From Gemmatimonadota bacterium (lineage in GTDB: Bacteria; Gemmatimonadota; Gemmatimonadetes; Gemmatimonadales; Gemmatimonadaceae): DNA of 64,000 bases. The notes below the pieces were generated by a model, which saw nothing but the letters and a program-made list of their open reading frames with translations, had not been told where the DNA came from and did no database searches. The DNA is taken from positions 118,874 through 182,873 of the forward strand of contig DAHUXM010000016.1 in NCBI GenBank assembly GCA_027307165.1. The letters are read 5' to 3'. This document shows, piece by piece, positions 25,949-34,827 of this stretch. A program made the translations under genes and the position numbers. The stretch's first letter is position 1; each line of letters begins with the position of its first letter.

Positions 25949-28234
25949 TCAGGCGATCTCGATCGTCTCCACTGCCCGATCCAGCGCATTTCTGACGGCC
26001 CGCGCAAGATCGTCGCGCGTGAATGGCTTCTCCACGACCGTGATCCCGAGCTCCGCCACTCTGTGCTGCAGCATCATGTCCTCCGTGTAGCCTGACATGA
26101 AGAGCACCCGAAGCCACGGGTACACCGGCAGCAGGCACTCCACCAGTTCGCGCCCGCTCATTCCCGGCATCACGACGTCCGTCAGCACCAGATCCACGTG
26201 TGATGACACCGACGCGAGCGTGCGAATCGCCTCCTCGCCGTCAGCGGCATCGAACACCGTGTAGCCCCGCGATTCGAGAATGCGACGGGTGAGGCGCCGG
26301 AGTGGCTCCTCGTCCTCGACCACCAACACGGTTTCCGAACCGCGACCCGCGTCCGGGGTGAGTGTTTCGACCGACGCCGTGGCAATTTCGTCATCGACAC
26401 ATGGAAAGCGAAGCTGAAACTCCGTCCCTTCCTCGAGGGCGCTCTGCACCTCGATGTCGCCTCCCGATGCCTTGACGATTCCGTACACGGTCGAGAGACC
26501 GAGTCCGGTTCCCTTGCCCTGTTCCTTGGTGGTGAAGAACGGCTCGAAGATTCGAGCGCGCGTCTGCTCATCCATCCCGACACCCGAATCGGCGACCGAC
26601 AACGTGACGCACTCGCCTGGAATCCCATTCGTATCGGAGGCGGCGGTCCCGGTGCAGACGCGAACCGTCCCGCCCCCTGGCATCGCATCACGCGCGTTCA
26701 CCACGAGGTTCACGATTATCTGCTCGAGTTGTCCGCGATCGAGCTTCACCAATCCGATGTCATCGCTGTACTCGGTCGAGAGCGTCATGTTCTCGCCGAT
26801 CAATCGGCGCAGCATCGTCTCCATCTCGCGCACGACCGCATTGAGATCGAGCATCTGCGGTTGCACCAGCTGACGCCGACTGAAAGCCAGCAGCTGTCGC
26901 GTGAGTGACGCAGCGCGGTTGGTGGCGGCCTTGATCTCACGTACGTCGGCCGACAGTGAACCGGACTGATCGCGCAGATCGTGCAACAGGAAGTCGCTCG
27001 ACGCGCCAATCACAGTCAGCAGATTGTTGAAGTCGTGCGCGATTCCGCCGGCAAGCCGCCCAACGGCTTCCATCTTCTGCGCCTGGCGGAACTCTTCCTC
27101 GAATTGCCGCTGGCGCGAGACGTCGCGCAACACTGCGGTGAACAATCCCTGTTTTCCAGTGCGCGCATACGCCATTGACACTTCGACTGGAATCTCATCC
27201 TCGTTCGGGCGAACGACCAGCGTGTCCCACACCTCGGGGCTTGCCTCGCCGAGGTGCGCTGAGCGGCGCGCCGCCAGCATGTGTTCCTCGAACGCAACCG
27301 AGCTGCGCTCCGCAATCGCCGTACGGATGCGCGCGCCGGGAATCAGATTCTCATCCAGGCCGAACAGACGTCGTGCGGCGGCGTTGAAGTACACGACCCT
27401 CTCATCATCGTCGAACGAAACGACGGCGTCCGTGGCAGAGCCGAGAATTCCAGCGAGCCTCATCTCGCTGCGCTCGGCTTCGACAGTCTGCCGCAGCATC
27501 TCCGTCGTCGCGGCCTCGAGCTCGCGATTCGTAGCGGTAAGCTCGTTGGCCTGAAGCTGGAGCTGCAGCGATTGATTCTCGAGCTCCTCGGTCATGCGGC
27601 GCTGTGCACGAACATTGCGCGCGTGCATGATGTTCACGAAAAAGGCGAGCAGTACGGCAAGCACTGCGGTGGCAGCGATAAGAAGAAGTATGAGCTGCCC
27701 TTCCGCGCTCAGGCCCGCTGCAGTCCCGGACGCACTGCGATCCACCGTCACCGCGACGGAGCGGAGCAGCTCGTCGATCTTGCGATCGGATTCGTTGCTG
27801 CGCTGCGAGCGCACGACATCCGCCGCAGCCTTGGCACCTGCATCGCGCCGAAGTCGGACCGTTTCATCGAGCTCGGCCAGGCGGAGACGAACGAAATATC
27901 CGAGCGAATCGAGCCGCGCTGTCACGGCCGGATACGGTGCGGAAACATCGCGCAACACGGACAGCGCGCGCACCGTTCCGTCAGATGCAGCAGTGTAAGT
28001 GCCGGCGTAACGCGGATCGTCGGTGACTACGAGATCGCGTTCCGCCAGATTCGCATCGCGCATGCGGCCATCGAGCGCGCGCACCGCGTCCATTACGGCC
28101 AGCGCGCTGCGTGCCTGCGCGGTCACCGATCGGGCTCCGTCCGCTCGCTGATAGGCCAGCCAGCCCATCACGCAGACCATGAGGGCGGACAGGTAGGCTG
28201 CCACGACGTTCGGGCGGAGGGAAAGTCGGAGCAT
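25949..28234 (-). CDS. Hybrid sensor histidine kinase (CHASE3-like, PAS, receiver)
   Basis: Hybrid kinase of 761 residues. Transmembrane segments at about 9-29 and 180-203 flank a helical CHASE3-like sensor (30-178). A coiled coil (205-255), a PAS domain (258-372), a HisKA helix with His400 (GGIAHDFNNLLTVIG), a HATPase domain (NLVVNARDAM, DSGVGM, GKGTGLGL) and a C-terminal receiver with phosphoacceptor Asp686 (LVLTDVVMPGMSG) and Lys in VVEKPF follow. All phosphorelay residues are present, so it should pass phosphate from His to its own Asp. Its -10 element lies seven nt before the ATG, so the mRNA may be leaderless. Confidence 0.95.
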   Translation of the reverse strand: MLRLSLRPNVVAAYLSALMVCVMGWLAYQRADGARSVTAQARSALAVMDAVRALDGRMRDANLAERDLVVTDDPRYAGTYTAASDGTVRALSVLRDVSAPYPAVTARLDSLGYFVRLRLAELDETVRLRRDAGAKAAADVVRSQRSNESDRKIDELLRSVAVTVDRSASGTAAGLSAEGQLILLLIAATAVLAVLLAFFVNIMHARNVRAQRRMTEELENQSLQLQLQANELTATNRELEAATTEMLRQTVEAERSEMRLAGILGSATDAVVSFDDDERVVYFNAAARRLFGLDENLIPGARIRTAIAERSSVAFEEHMLAARRSAHLGEASPEVWDTLVVRPNEDEIPVEVSMAYARTGKQGLFTAVLRDVSRQRQFEEEFRQAQKMEAVGRLAGGIAHDFNNLLTVIGASSDFLLHDLRDQSGSLSADVREIKAATNRAASLTRQLLAFSRRQLVQPQMLDLNAVVREMETMLRRLIGENMTLSTEYSDDIGLVKLDRGQLEQIIVNLVVNARDAMPGGGTVRVCTGTAASDTNGIPGECVTLSVADSGVGMDEQTRARIFEPFFTTKEQGKGTGLGLSTVYGIVKASGGDIEVQSALEEGTEFQLRFPCVDDEIATASVETLTPDAGRGSETVLVVEDEEPLRRLTRRILESRGYTVFDAADGEEAIRTLASVSSHVDLVLTDVVMPGMSGRELVECLLPVYPWLRVLFMSGYTEDMMLQHRVAELGITVVEKPFTRDDLARAVRNALDRAVETIEIA

Positions 28235-28241
28235 GAACGTG

Positions 28242-28270
28242 ATCTTAGCGCTTCACACGCGATCGTGCCA
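28242..28270 (-). promoter_or_regulatory. Promoter of the hybrid kinase, apparently leaderless
   Basis: On the minus strand TGGCAC (28265-28270), a 17-nt spacer and TAAGAT (28242-28247) are followed by only seven nt before the ATG at 28234. Transcription would start at or beside the start codon. Confidence 0.45.
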
Positions 28271-28301
28271 CCGCCCCGTCCATGAGGATTCTGTTAGGGA
28301 A

Positions 28302-29072
28302 TCAACCTGCCGCCGCTACAGACTCCTGGACGCCACCGTACCTACGGTCGCGCGCGTGGAACTCGCGCACAGCCGCGAGCAGGTCCGCCGGCGAAAATTC
28401 CGGCCACATTACATCGGTGAAGTAGAGCTCGGCGTAGGCGCATTCCCAGAGCAGAAAGTCGCTGAGTCGCTGCTCCCCGCCGGTCCGGATGAGAAGGTCG
28501 ACGTCGCGGACCGGGCCGGCGTGCGTAACCTCGTTCATCAACCGCACGAAGCTGTCGCGCGTTAGTGCGCGCCCGCCAGCACGCTCGGCGGCCATCACCA
28601 TTGCGTCGCGCGCGGAGTAATCCAGTGCGATGCGGAGGTCGAGCCTGGTGCCGCCGCGGGTCGTTTCTTCCGCCGTTTCGGCCGTCCGGCGCAGCTCGGC
28701 CGGTATGCGGTCGCGTCTCCCTATGATCCGCATCCGAACGCCGTTCTGGACGCAGCGATCCATCTCGGAGAGCAGATAGCGCCTGAACAGCCGCATCAGC
28801 ATGCTGACCTCGCGCGTGGGACGCTTCCAGTTATCAGCCGAAAATGCGTACAGCGTGAGCGCGCCGATCCCTGCATTCTCGGCGCTTTCGACTATGGTGC
28901 GTACGACCCGTGCGCCGACTACGTGGCCGGACGTCCGCGGCCGGCCGCGGGCTGTTGCCCAACGTCCGTTTCCGTCCATGATGATTGCCACGTGCAGCTT
29001 GTCACTGGGATGACCGTCCGAACCAGTGAGTAACGTTGTTCCAGTTGATGCGGGCTTCGAGGGTGAGTGCAC
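28302..29072 (-). CDS. uppS: Isoprenyl transferase (undecaprenyl diphosphate synthase)
   Basis: Adds isopentenyl units in cis to farnesyl diphosphate, giving the C55 lipid carrier for cell-wall synthesis. The 256-residue protein has all family signatures: IIMDGNGRWA with the catalytic Asp, YAFSADNWKRP, DLLIRTGGEQRLSDFLLWE and the Tyr/Glu-rich AYAELYFTDVMWPEF. The GTG start at 29072 follows the winged-helix gene stop by three nt, so it is co-transcribed with two genes for a membrane protein and a regulator. The usual neighbours cdsA and frr are absent. Confidence 0.95.
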   Translation of the reverse strand: MHSPSKPASTGTTLLTGSDGHPSDKLHVAIIMDGNGRWATARGRPRTSGHVVGARVVRTIVESAENAGIGALTLYAFSADNWKRPTREVSMLMRLFRRYLLSEMDRCVQNGVRMRIIGRRDRIPAELRRTAETAEETTRGGTRLDLRIALDYSARDAMVMAAERAGGRALTRDSFVRLMNEVTHAGPVRDVDLLIRTGGEQRLSDFLLWECAYAELYFTDVMWPEFSPADLLAAVREFHARDRRYGGVQESVAAAG

Positions 29073-29075
29073 TGG

Positions 29076-29489
29076 CTAGCGTTCCCTCGTTGCGCGAATC
29101 AGCGCTTCCATGTGATCCAGGTATCGAGCAAGCGCCGATCTTCCGGTGGTGGTAAGAGAGTATTGCGTATGCGGCACGCGTCCTTCGAATGTCTTGGTGC
29201 AGGTGATGTAGCGAGCATCCTCGAGCTTCCTGGCGTGGACGCTCAGGTTGCCGTCGGTGGTCTGCATCAGCGTCTTGAGCTCGTTGAAGCTGAGCACGTC
29301 ATTGACGGCCAGGGCGCTGACGATCCCGAGGCGCAAGCGTTCATGAATAAGACGATCGAGAGCGGCGGGCACAGCGTCGACGGCGCGTCCATTGATGGGC
29401 GCGAGCGGCGTCGGTGCGACGTGGTCGGCGGAAGCCGGAGCCACGGCCTGGGAGCGCGCCTTGGGTCTGGCGCGGCTTGCCTTAGCCAC
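29076..29489 (-). CDS. Winged-helix transcriptional regulator
   Basis: Protein of 137 residues. The N-terminal 35 residues are basic and Ala/Pro-rich. The rest is a winged-helix DNA-binding domain of the kind placed with MarR/ArsR-like regulators: LGIVSALAVNDVLSFNELKTLM as helices 1-2, TTDGNLSVHARKLEDARYI as the recognition helix and TQYSLTTTGRSALARYL as wing and last helix. GTG 29489 has GGAGG just upstream and overlaps the end of the membrane-protein gene by eight nt, so the two are coupled. It may bind the inverted repeat at 30137-30157 in its own operon promoter. Confidence 0.85.
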   Translation of the reverse strand: MAKASRARPKARSQAVAPASADHVAPTPLAPINGRAVDAVPAALDRLIHERLRLGIVSALAVNDVLSFNELKTLMQTTDGNLSVHARKLEDARYITCTKTFEGRVPHTQYSLTTTGRSALARYLDHMEALIRATRER

Positions 29490-30099
29490 CGTACCTCCGC
29501 GCGATTGGAATTCCGAAAGCAATGTGAAAACCTCCGAACGCGATGGCGAGAATCCAGTCGTTCCACGCGAGCGGTGTGAATAGAGCGAGCGCGCCCGCGG
29601 CAAGGAAGCAGAGCCCCATGACCGGAACGATCTCGACGGAGAATGCGCCGCCCGCGGCAACGGCGGCACCATATAGAAGAAGCCAGAGGCCGGGCAGTAC
29701 CGCGGTCATCCCGGCGCGGTGGAGGACTATCGTGAGCACCGCACCGGCGAGGAGCGGTGGAGACACGGCGAGCACGAATTTGCGACCTGGCCCCGATAGG
29801 AGTGGAACGCCGGAGGCTCGTGCCTTGGCCAGCATGGCCCAGAGCTGGACCACGATGCCGGCCGCCGCGAGTGCGAGCCATACATCCAGCCAGCGGGCCG
29901 TCGATGGTTGGGCAGAAGCGATGAAGGAAGCCGCTACAGCCATGAATCCGACGATGACCATCCCCCATCCGGAAACGGCGGTGAACGCACCAGCGTTCTC
30001 CATCGTGGACCTGATGAATGCGAGATTGTCCATCGCGCGCGCGTGCAAGGCGGGCGGTTCCGGGGCCGGCTCCTCGCGTATCGGCAGCACCTTGGTCAT
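29482..30099 (-). CDS. Integral membrane protein, co-operonic with a winged-helix regulator
   Basis: Protein of 205 residues with about 40 cytosolic N-terminal residues and then six hydrophobic helices separated by short loops (from FTAVSGWGMVIVGFMAVAASF to WILAIAFGGFHIAFGIPIA). No transporter or enzyme motif is recognisable. Its 3' end overlaps the regulator gene, so it may be that regulator's sensor or target. The ATG at 30099 is only eight nt after a -10-like hexamer. Function unknown. Confidence 0.8.
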   Translation of the reverse strand: MTKVLPIREEPAPEPPALHARAMDNLAFIRSTMENAGAFTAVSGWGMVIVGFMAVAASFIASAQPSTARWLDVWLALAAAGIVVQLWAMLAKARASGVPLLSGPGRKFVLAVSPPLLAGAVLTIVLHRAGMTAVLPGLWLLLYGAAVAAGGAFSVEIVPVMGLCFLAAGALALFTPLAWNDWILAIAFGGFHIAFGIPIARRYGG

Positions 30100-30107
30100 G
30101 AGGTCGA

Positions 30108-30157
30108 AGTCTGCGAGGTGGCTGTCACCGTGTCAAGTACTTTTTCCGATAAAGTAC
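30108..30157 (-). promoter_or_regulatory. Promoter with palindromic operator for the 30.1 kb operon
   Basis: On the minus strand TTGACA (30131-30136), 17 nt and CAGACT (30108-30113) lie eight nt before the ATG at 30099. Directly upstream is a perfect inverted repeat GTACTTT-N7-AAAGTAC (30137-30157), abutting the -35. The repeat is a good candidate site for the winged-helix protein of this operon. Confidence 0.5.
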
Positions 30158-30199
30158 ACTTAGAATTGTGGTTGGCGACCAGTGGTTTCGGTGTGGAAT

Positions 30200-30228
30200 T
30201 CGTCATTCCCGCGAAAGCGGGAATCCAT
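30200..30228 (+). repeat. REP-like palindromic repeat, copy 1
   Basis: Contains the core CATTCCCGCGAAAGCGGGAATCC, an 8-bp GC-rich palindrome. It is inverted relative to copies 2 and 3, and the three fill the 162-nt gap between the 30.1 kb operon promoter and the DJ-1/PfpI gene stop. Confidence 0.85.
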
Positions 30229-30275
30229 CTGTTGCCGAGAATCCGCCTGCCGTCATCGCAGCCAGAGATCGATAA

Positions 30276-30305
30276 CATGGATTCCCGCTTTCGCGGGAAT
30301 GACGA
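30276..30305 (-). repeat. REP-like palindromic repeat, copy 2
   Basis: Same core as copy 1 in the opposite orientation, including the flanking GGATT and GACGA. The pair could fold into one long hairpin in RNA. Confidence 0.85.
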
Positions 30306-30316
30306 GCCCAACAGCG

Positions 30317-30342
30317 ATCCCCGCTTTCGCGGGAATGACGAG
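30317..30342 (-). repeat. REP-like palindromic repeat, copy 3
   Basis: Same orientation as copy 2, followed by a near-identical tail (GACGAGCCCAACAGCG after copy 2, GACGAGCCCTACAGCG after copy 3), so copies 2 and 3 arose by tandem duplication of a 37-nt unit. It ends two nt before the DJ-1/PfpI stop codon. Confidence 0.85.
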
Positions 30343-30344
30343 CC

Positions 30345-30968
30345 CTACAGCGCCGACGGACCTGGAGCGGGATCGCTGGCCGGAAAGCTCTGCTCTATCG
30401 TTCGATCGAGCGTTCGTTCGTCGATCGCAGTCGCAATCGTCTCCACCAGCGCGGCGTCGAACGCCGGCAGGTCGCCGGGGTTGCGACTCGTCACGAGCTT
30501 CTGATCCGCGATCACCGTCCGATCGACCCAGTCGCCACCGGCGTTCGTGATATCGGTCCGAAGACTGGGATATGATGTGAGCGTCCGGCCGCGCACGCAG
30601 CCCGCCTCGACCAGCAGCCAGGGCCCATGACAGATGGCGCCAACCGGCTTGTCGGCATCCATGAAGGAGCGAACGAATTCGACCGCAGCCGGATTCATCC
30701 GGAGCGTATCCGGGTTCTTGACGCCACCGGGCAGCACGAGCGCGTCGTACTCTCGTACCGATGCATCAGCGACGAGCCGGTCCACCTTGAACTTGCGCCC
30801 CTTCTCACCCTTGGTGATGGACTGAATCTCACCGTTCTGCAGCGAAAGCAGCTCCGCCTTCGCTCCCGCCTGCGTTACGGCCGCCCACGGCTCAGCCAAT
30901 TCCGACTCGTCAACGCCGTTCGTCGCCAGAAATGCGACGCGGCGGCCGTCCAGTTTGCCTGATGACAT
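30345..30968 (-). CDS. DJ-1/PfpI family protein (YhbO-like deglycase/protease)
   Basis: Protein of 207 residues of the DJ-1/PfpI superfamily; close relatives are described as stress-linked deglycases or proteases. The nucleophile elbow AICHGPWLL gives the catalytic Cys with the adjacent His, and the conserved acidic residue is in VDESELAEP. The ATG at 30968 precedes the first beta strand (RVAFLATNG) and has GAGG eight nt upstream. The REP-like repeats begin two nt after its stop. It is divergent from holB with an 80-nt gap. Confidence 0.92.
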   Translation of the reverse strand: MSSGKLDGRRVAFLATNGVDESELAEPWAAVTQAGAKAELLSLQNGEIQSITKGEKGRKFKVDRLVADASVREYDALVLPGGVKNPDTLRMNPAAVEFVRSFMDADKPVGAICHGPWLLVEAGCVRGRTLTSYPSLRTDITNAGGDWVDRTVIADQKLVTSRNPGDLPAFDAALVETIATAIDERTLDRTIEQSFPASDPAPGPSAL

Positions 30969-31048
30969 CTGTATAGCCTCACGATTTGCGTGTTCTTCAA
31001 GGAATCTATGCTGCTCTATACCGTCACACACCGTGCCATATTTCCGAC

Positions 31049-32119
31049 ATGCCGATCGTACCTCTAACCGGTCACGAAAACATTCGCCGGCGATTGCGGC
31101 GAATGATCGAGACCGCCACGCTTCCCGGCTCGATTCTATTCGAAGGACAACGTGGCATTGGGAAGCAGCGCCTGGCGCTATGGCTCGCACAGCTGCTCGT
31201 CTGTGAGCATTCCGACAAGCCATGCGGAACCTGCCTGGCGTGCAGGAGCGTGCTGGAGTTGCGCCATCCCGACGTCTTCTGGGTGTACCCGCGCCCGCGT
31301 CTCACCGACTCCTCGGCGACATCCGACGATGTCATCGAGGATCTGGGAGAGTCGAGCAGTGAGCGCATCGCGAGTCACGGACTGTATCCGCGGCCGTCCG
31401 GCAGCGAGGCGATCTTTCTTGCGACCACGCTCACAATTGTCGGCAAGGCCGCGATGTCGCCGTCGATCGGCCGTCGCAAGGTCTTCATCGTGGGCGACGC
31501 GGAGCGCATGGTTGCGCAGGAAGGATCCGATCAGGCAGCGAACGCGTTTCTCAAGCTGCTGGAGGAGCCGCCTGCGGACACGACGATTCTGTTGACTTCG
31601 AGCGAGCCCGGTGCACTGCTCCCCACGGTTCGCTCGCGCGTCGTGAGCATTCGCTGCGCGCCGCTCGCGGACGCGGAAGTGCTGGCCTTCATTCGCGAAC
31701 CGAATGTGAAGGCGATGCTCGATTCGCTGGATCTTCCGCGCGGCGATACGGAGCGCGTCGCGCTTGCGCGTGGCGCGCCTGGCGATCTGCTGTCGGCTGT
31801 CGCGCTTTCGAGCGCACGTGCGGCTGCGCTCAAGCTGCTGCAGGCGTCGTCGTCGCGCGGCGCCGAGCGTTATGCTGCGGCACTTGCGCAGGGCACGGCG
31901 GGGGCGCGCGGGGCGTTCAGCGACATGCTCGCGGAGCTCAACGTGCTTCTGCGCGAGCGCGCAGAGTCTTCGCTGTCGAGTGGTGACACCGCCGGGGCAT
32001 ACGCGGCGGCGAAAGCAACCATCGCCGTGACCGAAGCACAGGCGCGCGCCGATGGAAATGTGAGTCCACAACTGACAGCCGCCGCATTGCTCGATGCGCT
32101 GCAGGAGGTGCCGGCTTGA
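31049..32119 (+). CDS. holB: DNA polymerase III delta-prime subunit
   Basis: Clamp-loader subunit of 356 residues. The N-terminal AAA+ module has a P-loop-like GQRGIGKQ and a four-Cys zinc module CEHSDKPCGTCLAC; the region ANAFLKLLEEPPADTTILL followed by LLPTVRSRV matches the sensor-1 end of clamp-loader proteins. Start 31049 was chosen at MPIVPLTGHENIRR, the family N-terminus; 21 upstream codons are open but have no family match. A CATATT hexamer sits six nt before the ATG. The stop overlaps the TTG start of moaC by four nt. Confidence 0.9.
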   Translation: MPIVPLTGHENIRRRLRRMIETATLPGSILFEGQRGIGKQRLALWLAQLLVCEHSDKPCGTCLACRSVLELRHPDVFWVYPRPRLTDSSATSDDVIEDLGESSSERIASHGLYPRPSGSEAIFLATTLTIVGKAAMSPSIGRRKVFIVGDAERMVAQEGSDQAANAFLKLLEEPPADTTILLTSSEPGALLPTVRSRVVSIRCAPLADAEVLAFIREPNVKAMLDSLDLPRGDTERVALARGAPGDLLSAVALSSARAAALKLLQASSSRGAERYAAALAQGTAGARGAFSDMLAELNVLLRERAESSLSSGDTAGAYAAAKATIAVTEAQARADGNVSPQLTAAALLDALQEVPA

Positions 32120-32637
32120 TTCCCGCCCGACGTCCGGATAACCCGCGTCTGAGTCATACGAACGCGGCCGGTGAAGCGCACATGGTGGATGTCAGCGCAA
32201 AGGCCGAAACGCTTCGTACTGCAACCGCTGCCGGCAACATCACGATGTCGGCTGTCGCCGTCGCCGCGATTCGCGACAACATGATCGCCAAGGGTGACGT
32301 GCTGGGAGTTGCGCGGATCGCCGGGATCATGGCGGCAAAACGAACCGCGGACCTGATTCCGTTGTGTCATCAGATCGCGTTGTCGCACGTCGACGTCGTA
32401 CTGACGATCAACGATTCGATTTCCGGAATTCACGCCGAGGCGACTGCAGTGAGCACCGGAGCAACTGGTGTGGAGATGGAAGCGATCGTCGCTGTGTCGA
32501 TCGCGCTCGCGACGATCTACGACATGGCGAAGAGCGTGGACAGATCGATGGTCATCGGTGGCGTGCGTCTGCTACGAAAGAGCGGCGGTAAATCGGGGGA
32601 GTACGTAGCTGGAGCTCGAGGAGATCTCGCTGTCTAG
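32116..32637 (+). CDS. moaC: Cyclic pyranopterin monophosphate synthase
   Basis: Converts the GTP-derived MoaA product to cyclic pyranopterin monophosphate for molybdenum cofactor. The 173-residue protein starts at TTG 32116, supported by GGAGG at 32104-32108, and overlaps the holB stop. Catalytic residues align with E. coli: Lys in AKGDVLGVARIAG, His in LIPLCHQI and Lys in IYDMAKSVDRSM. CHQI replaces the usual CHPL. No other moa gene is nearby; the pairing with holB is unusual. Its 3' end overlaps the convergent PilB-like gene by four nt. Confidence 0.95.
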   Translation: MIPARRPDNPRLSHTNAAGEAHMVDVSAKAETLRTATAAGNITMSAVAVAAIRDNMIAKGDVLGVARIAGIMAAKRTADLIPLCHQIALSHVDVVLTINDSISGIHAEATAVSTGATGVEMEAIVAVSIALATIYDMAKSVDRSMVIGGVRLLRKSGGKSGEYVAGARGDLAV

Positions 32638-34700
32638 TTGGCCGCCCGTCTCAAAACGGCGCGAATGCGTGCGATGAACCGCGCCGGGTCGAGGGGCTTG
32701 CGCAGGTAATCGTCGGCGCCTTCGTTCATGAGGTTGATTTCCATCTCCTCCGCATCGGTGCTCGTAAGCACGACGATCGGCACGCCTGACGTCGCCGCGG
32801 AGGCGCGCATCTTTCTCAGGACGTCGAGGCCTGTCACTCGTGGCATGCTCAGGTCGAGCGTGACGAGCGCGAATCGTGAATCGTGCGCGAGCAGATCCAG
32901 CGCGGCCTGTCCGTCGGTTGCCTGCTCCACCGTGAATCCGGTCGCCTTCAACACTCCAACGGCCAGCTCGCGCGTGACGGGATCGTCATCGACAACGAGA
33001 ATGCGCGGACGTTCATCGCCTCGCTCGGGTGGGCCTTCGCCCTCTCCGAGCACGCGTTCCACTTCGTCGAGTGTCGTATCGCCGACGACGACGTGGCCGA
33101 GTGCTACTTCGCGAATGGGACGCATCCCGCCCTTCTCCGCCGCGCGCTGCAGATCGAGAGAAGCCGCGTTGCGCGTCAGCTTTTCCTGAAAGTCGGGACT
33201 GTTCACCAACACTTCGTCGAGTGGAATGCGTCCCCGATAGCCCGTCTCACCGCATTCCTTGCAACCAACCGCGCGACGCGCCTGGCGTACTCCGAACGCG
33301 CGCTCCAGACGCACGGTCCCGGCATCGCGTTGCTCTGGCTGCTCGATCGAACAGACACTGCACAAACGGCGAATCAATCTCTGTCCCACCACGCCGCGTA
33401 GCGCGGGGGCCAGGGCGGCGCGATCGAGACCGAGGTCGATCAGGCGCTGTATCGCGCCGACTGCATCGTTGGTGTGAAGCGTGGACAACACGAGGTGGCC
33501 GGTTGCGGCAGCCTGCAGCGCGACGCTGGCCGTCTCGGCATCGCGAATCTCGCCGACGAATACGACGTCGGGATCCTGGCGGAGAATCGCGCGCAACGCC
33601 GACGCGAACGTGACGTCGCGCTTCGGGTCGATCTGAATCTGCGTGACACCGGGCAGCTCGTACTCGACCGGGTCTTCCACGGTCATGATGTTGATCGCCT
33701 GCGCGGCCAGCTCGCGCACGCCGCCGTAGAGCGTCGTCGTCTTTCCCGATCCCGTCGGCCCGGTGACGATGACCACACCTTCACGGAACGACAGCAGATA
33801 CTTAAGCCGCGCCAGCTCGTGATCGGCGATTCCGAGATCGGCGAGCGAGCGCGACGCGTCAGGATTCAGAATACGAACGACAGCCTTCTCCGCCTCGCGC
33901 GTCGGCACCGTCGAAATGCGCAGGTCGAATGTGCGGCCTGCGATCGACACGCGCGTGCGGCCGTCCTGCGGACGCAGCCTGTCGGCGATGTCGAGCTTGG
34001 CGATGACCTTGATGCGCGACACGACGCGCGTGAGCGCAATCAACGGCATCTGCATGTACTGTCGCATGACGCCGTCTACTCTGAACCGTACCACGCCCTG
34101 ATGCCGGCCGGGCTCGAGATGGATGTCGCTCGCATTGCATGCGATCGCCGCATGCAGAACCATGTTCGTAAGCTGAATCACCGGCGCGGCGTCTGCCTCG
34201 CTTGCGGCGACCTGATCGGCTACTTCCGTCTCGACGACCTTGACGTCACTCAACGTGACGTCCATCGAACGCAGCAACCCCTCCATCGCCCGCTCGGGCG
34301 AATAGTGCGCATTGATTGCGTCCAGCAGCGCCTGATAGGGAGCGACCTCCAGCACCACGCGACGGCCGGCCGTGAACTGCACAGCCTGCTCCGCGTTGTA
34401 GTCGGTGGGATCGCTGGTCGCGACGACTATCTCGTTCTGCGACTCGCGAAGCGGCAGAACATGATGTTTGCGCGCGGTCTTCTCGGGAACGAGCTTGACG
34501 GCGCGCGGTTCGACGGCGTCGAGCGCGGCTAGCTGGATGCGAAACAGCGCTGCCACCTCGGAAGCGAGCTCTGCCTCCGACACCGAGTAAGCGTTGGCCA
34601 CGGCGCGCCATGCGGATTCCAGAGTGGTACTTGCCACAATCGCAGGCTTGGAGGCGGCCTGCCAACCAGCTTTGTCGGCGGCGTTAATCAGCCAATTCAT
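32634..34700 (-). CDS. PilB/GspE-type assembly ATPase fused to a C-terminal receiver domain
   Basis: Hexameric ATPase of type IV pilus or type II secretion systems, 688 residues. An N-terminal GspE_N-like region (1-145) is followed by the ATPase core: Walker A TGPTGSGKTTT (about 313-323), Asp box VEDPVEYELPG, Walker B DVVFVGEIRD, His box LSTLHTNDAVGAI and the zinc module CSVC/CKEC. After a short linker, residues 566-688 form a complete receiver with DDD in strand 1, phosphoacceptor Asp616 (VTLDLSMPRVTG), Thr in VVLTST and Lys in LRKPL. Direct phospho-control of a pilus motor is implied. No pilus genes lie nearby. The ATG at 34700 is preferred over a TTG at 34709. Confidence 0.92.
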   Translation of the reverse strand: MNWLINAADKAGWQAASKPAIVASTTLESAWRAVANAYSVSEAELASEVAALFRIQLAALDAVEPRAVKLVPEKTARKHHVLPLRESQNEIVVATSDPTDYNAEQAVQFTAGRRVVLEVAPYQALLDAINAHYSPERAMEGLLRSMDVTLSDVKVVETEVADQVAASEADAAPVIQLTNMVLHAAIACNASDIHLEPGRHQGVVRFRVDGVMRQYMQMPLIALTRVVSRIKVIAKLDIADRLRPQDGRTRVSIAGRTFDLRISTVPTREAEKAVVRILNPDASRSLADLGIADHELARLKYLLSFREGVVIVTGPTGSGKTTTLYGGVRELAAQAINIMTVEDPVEYELPGVTQIQIDPKRDVTFASALRAILRQDPDVVFVGEIRDAETASVALQAAATGHLVLSTLHTNDAVGAIQRLIDLGLDRAALAPALRGVVGQRLIRRLCSVCSIEQPEQRDAGTVRLERAFGVRQARRAVGCKECGETGYRGRIPLDEVLVNSPDFQEKLTRNAASLDLQRAAEKGGMRPIREVALGHVVVGDTTLDEVERVLGEGEGPPERGDERPRILVVDDDPVTRELAVGVLKATGFTVEQATDGQAALDLLAHDSRFALVTLDLSMPRVTGLDVLRKMRASAATSGVPIVVLTSTDAEEMEINLMNEGADDYLRKPLDPARFIARIRAVLRRAAN

Positions 34701-34827
34701 CTGTAGCAAGGTAACCGGCGCGGGACTGCAAACGATAAGGCATCAATATGCAAGGATCGGCATTCGAGCCCAAACTACTTACCGTGCAGCAATCCCGCGA
34801 CTGTTTTGCAGGTCGATATTGCCGATA

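Noticed and set aside
30200..30342. CRISPR array
   Set aside because: The repeats are palindromic, in mixed orientation and irregularly spaced; no cas genes are near.
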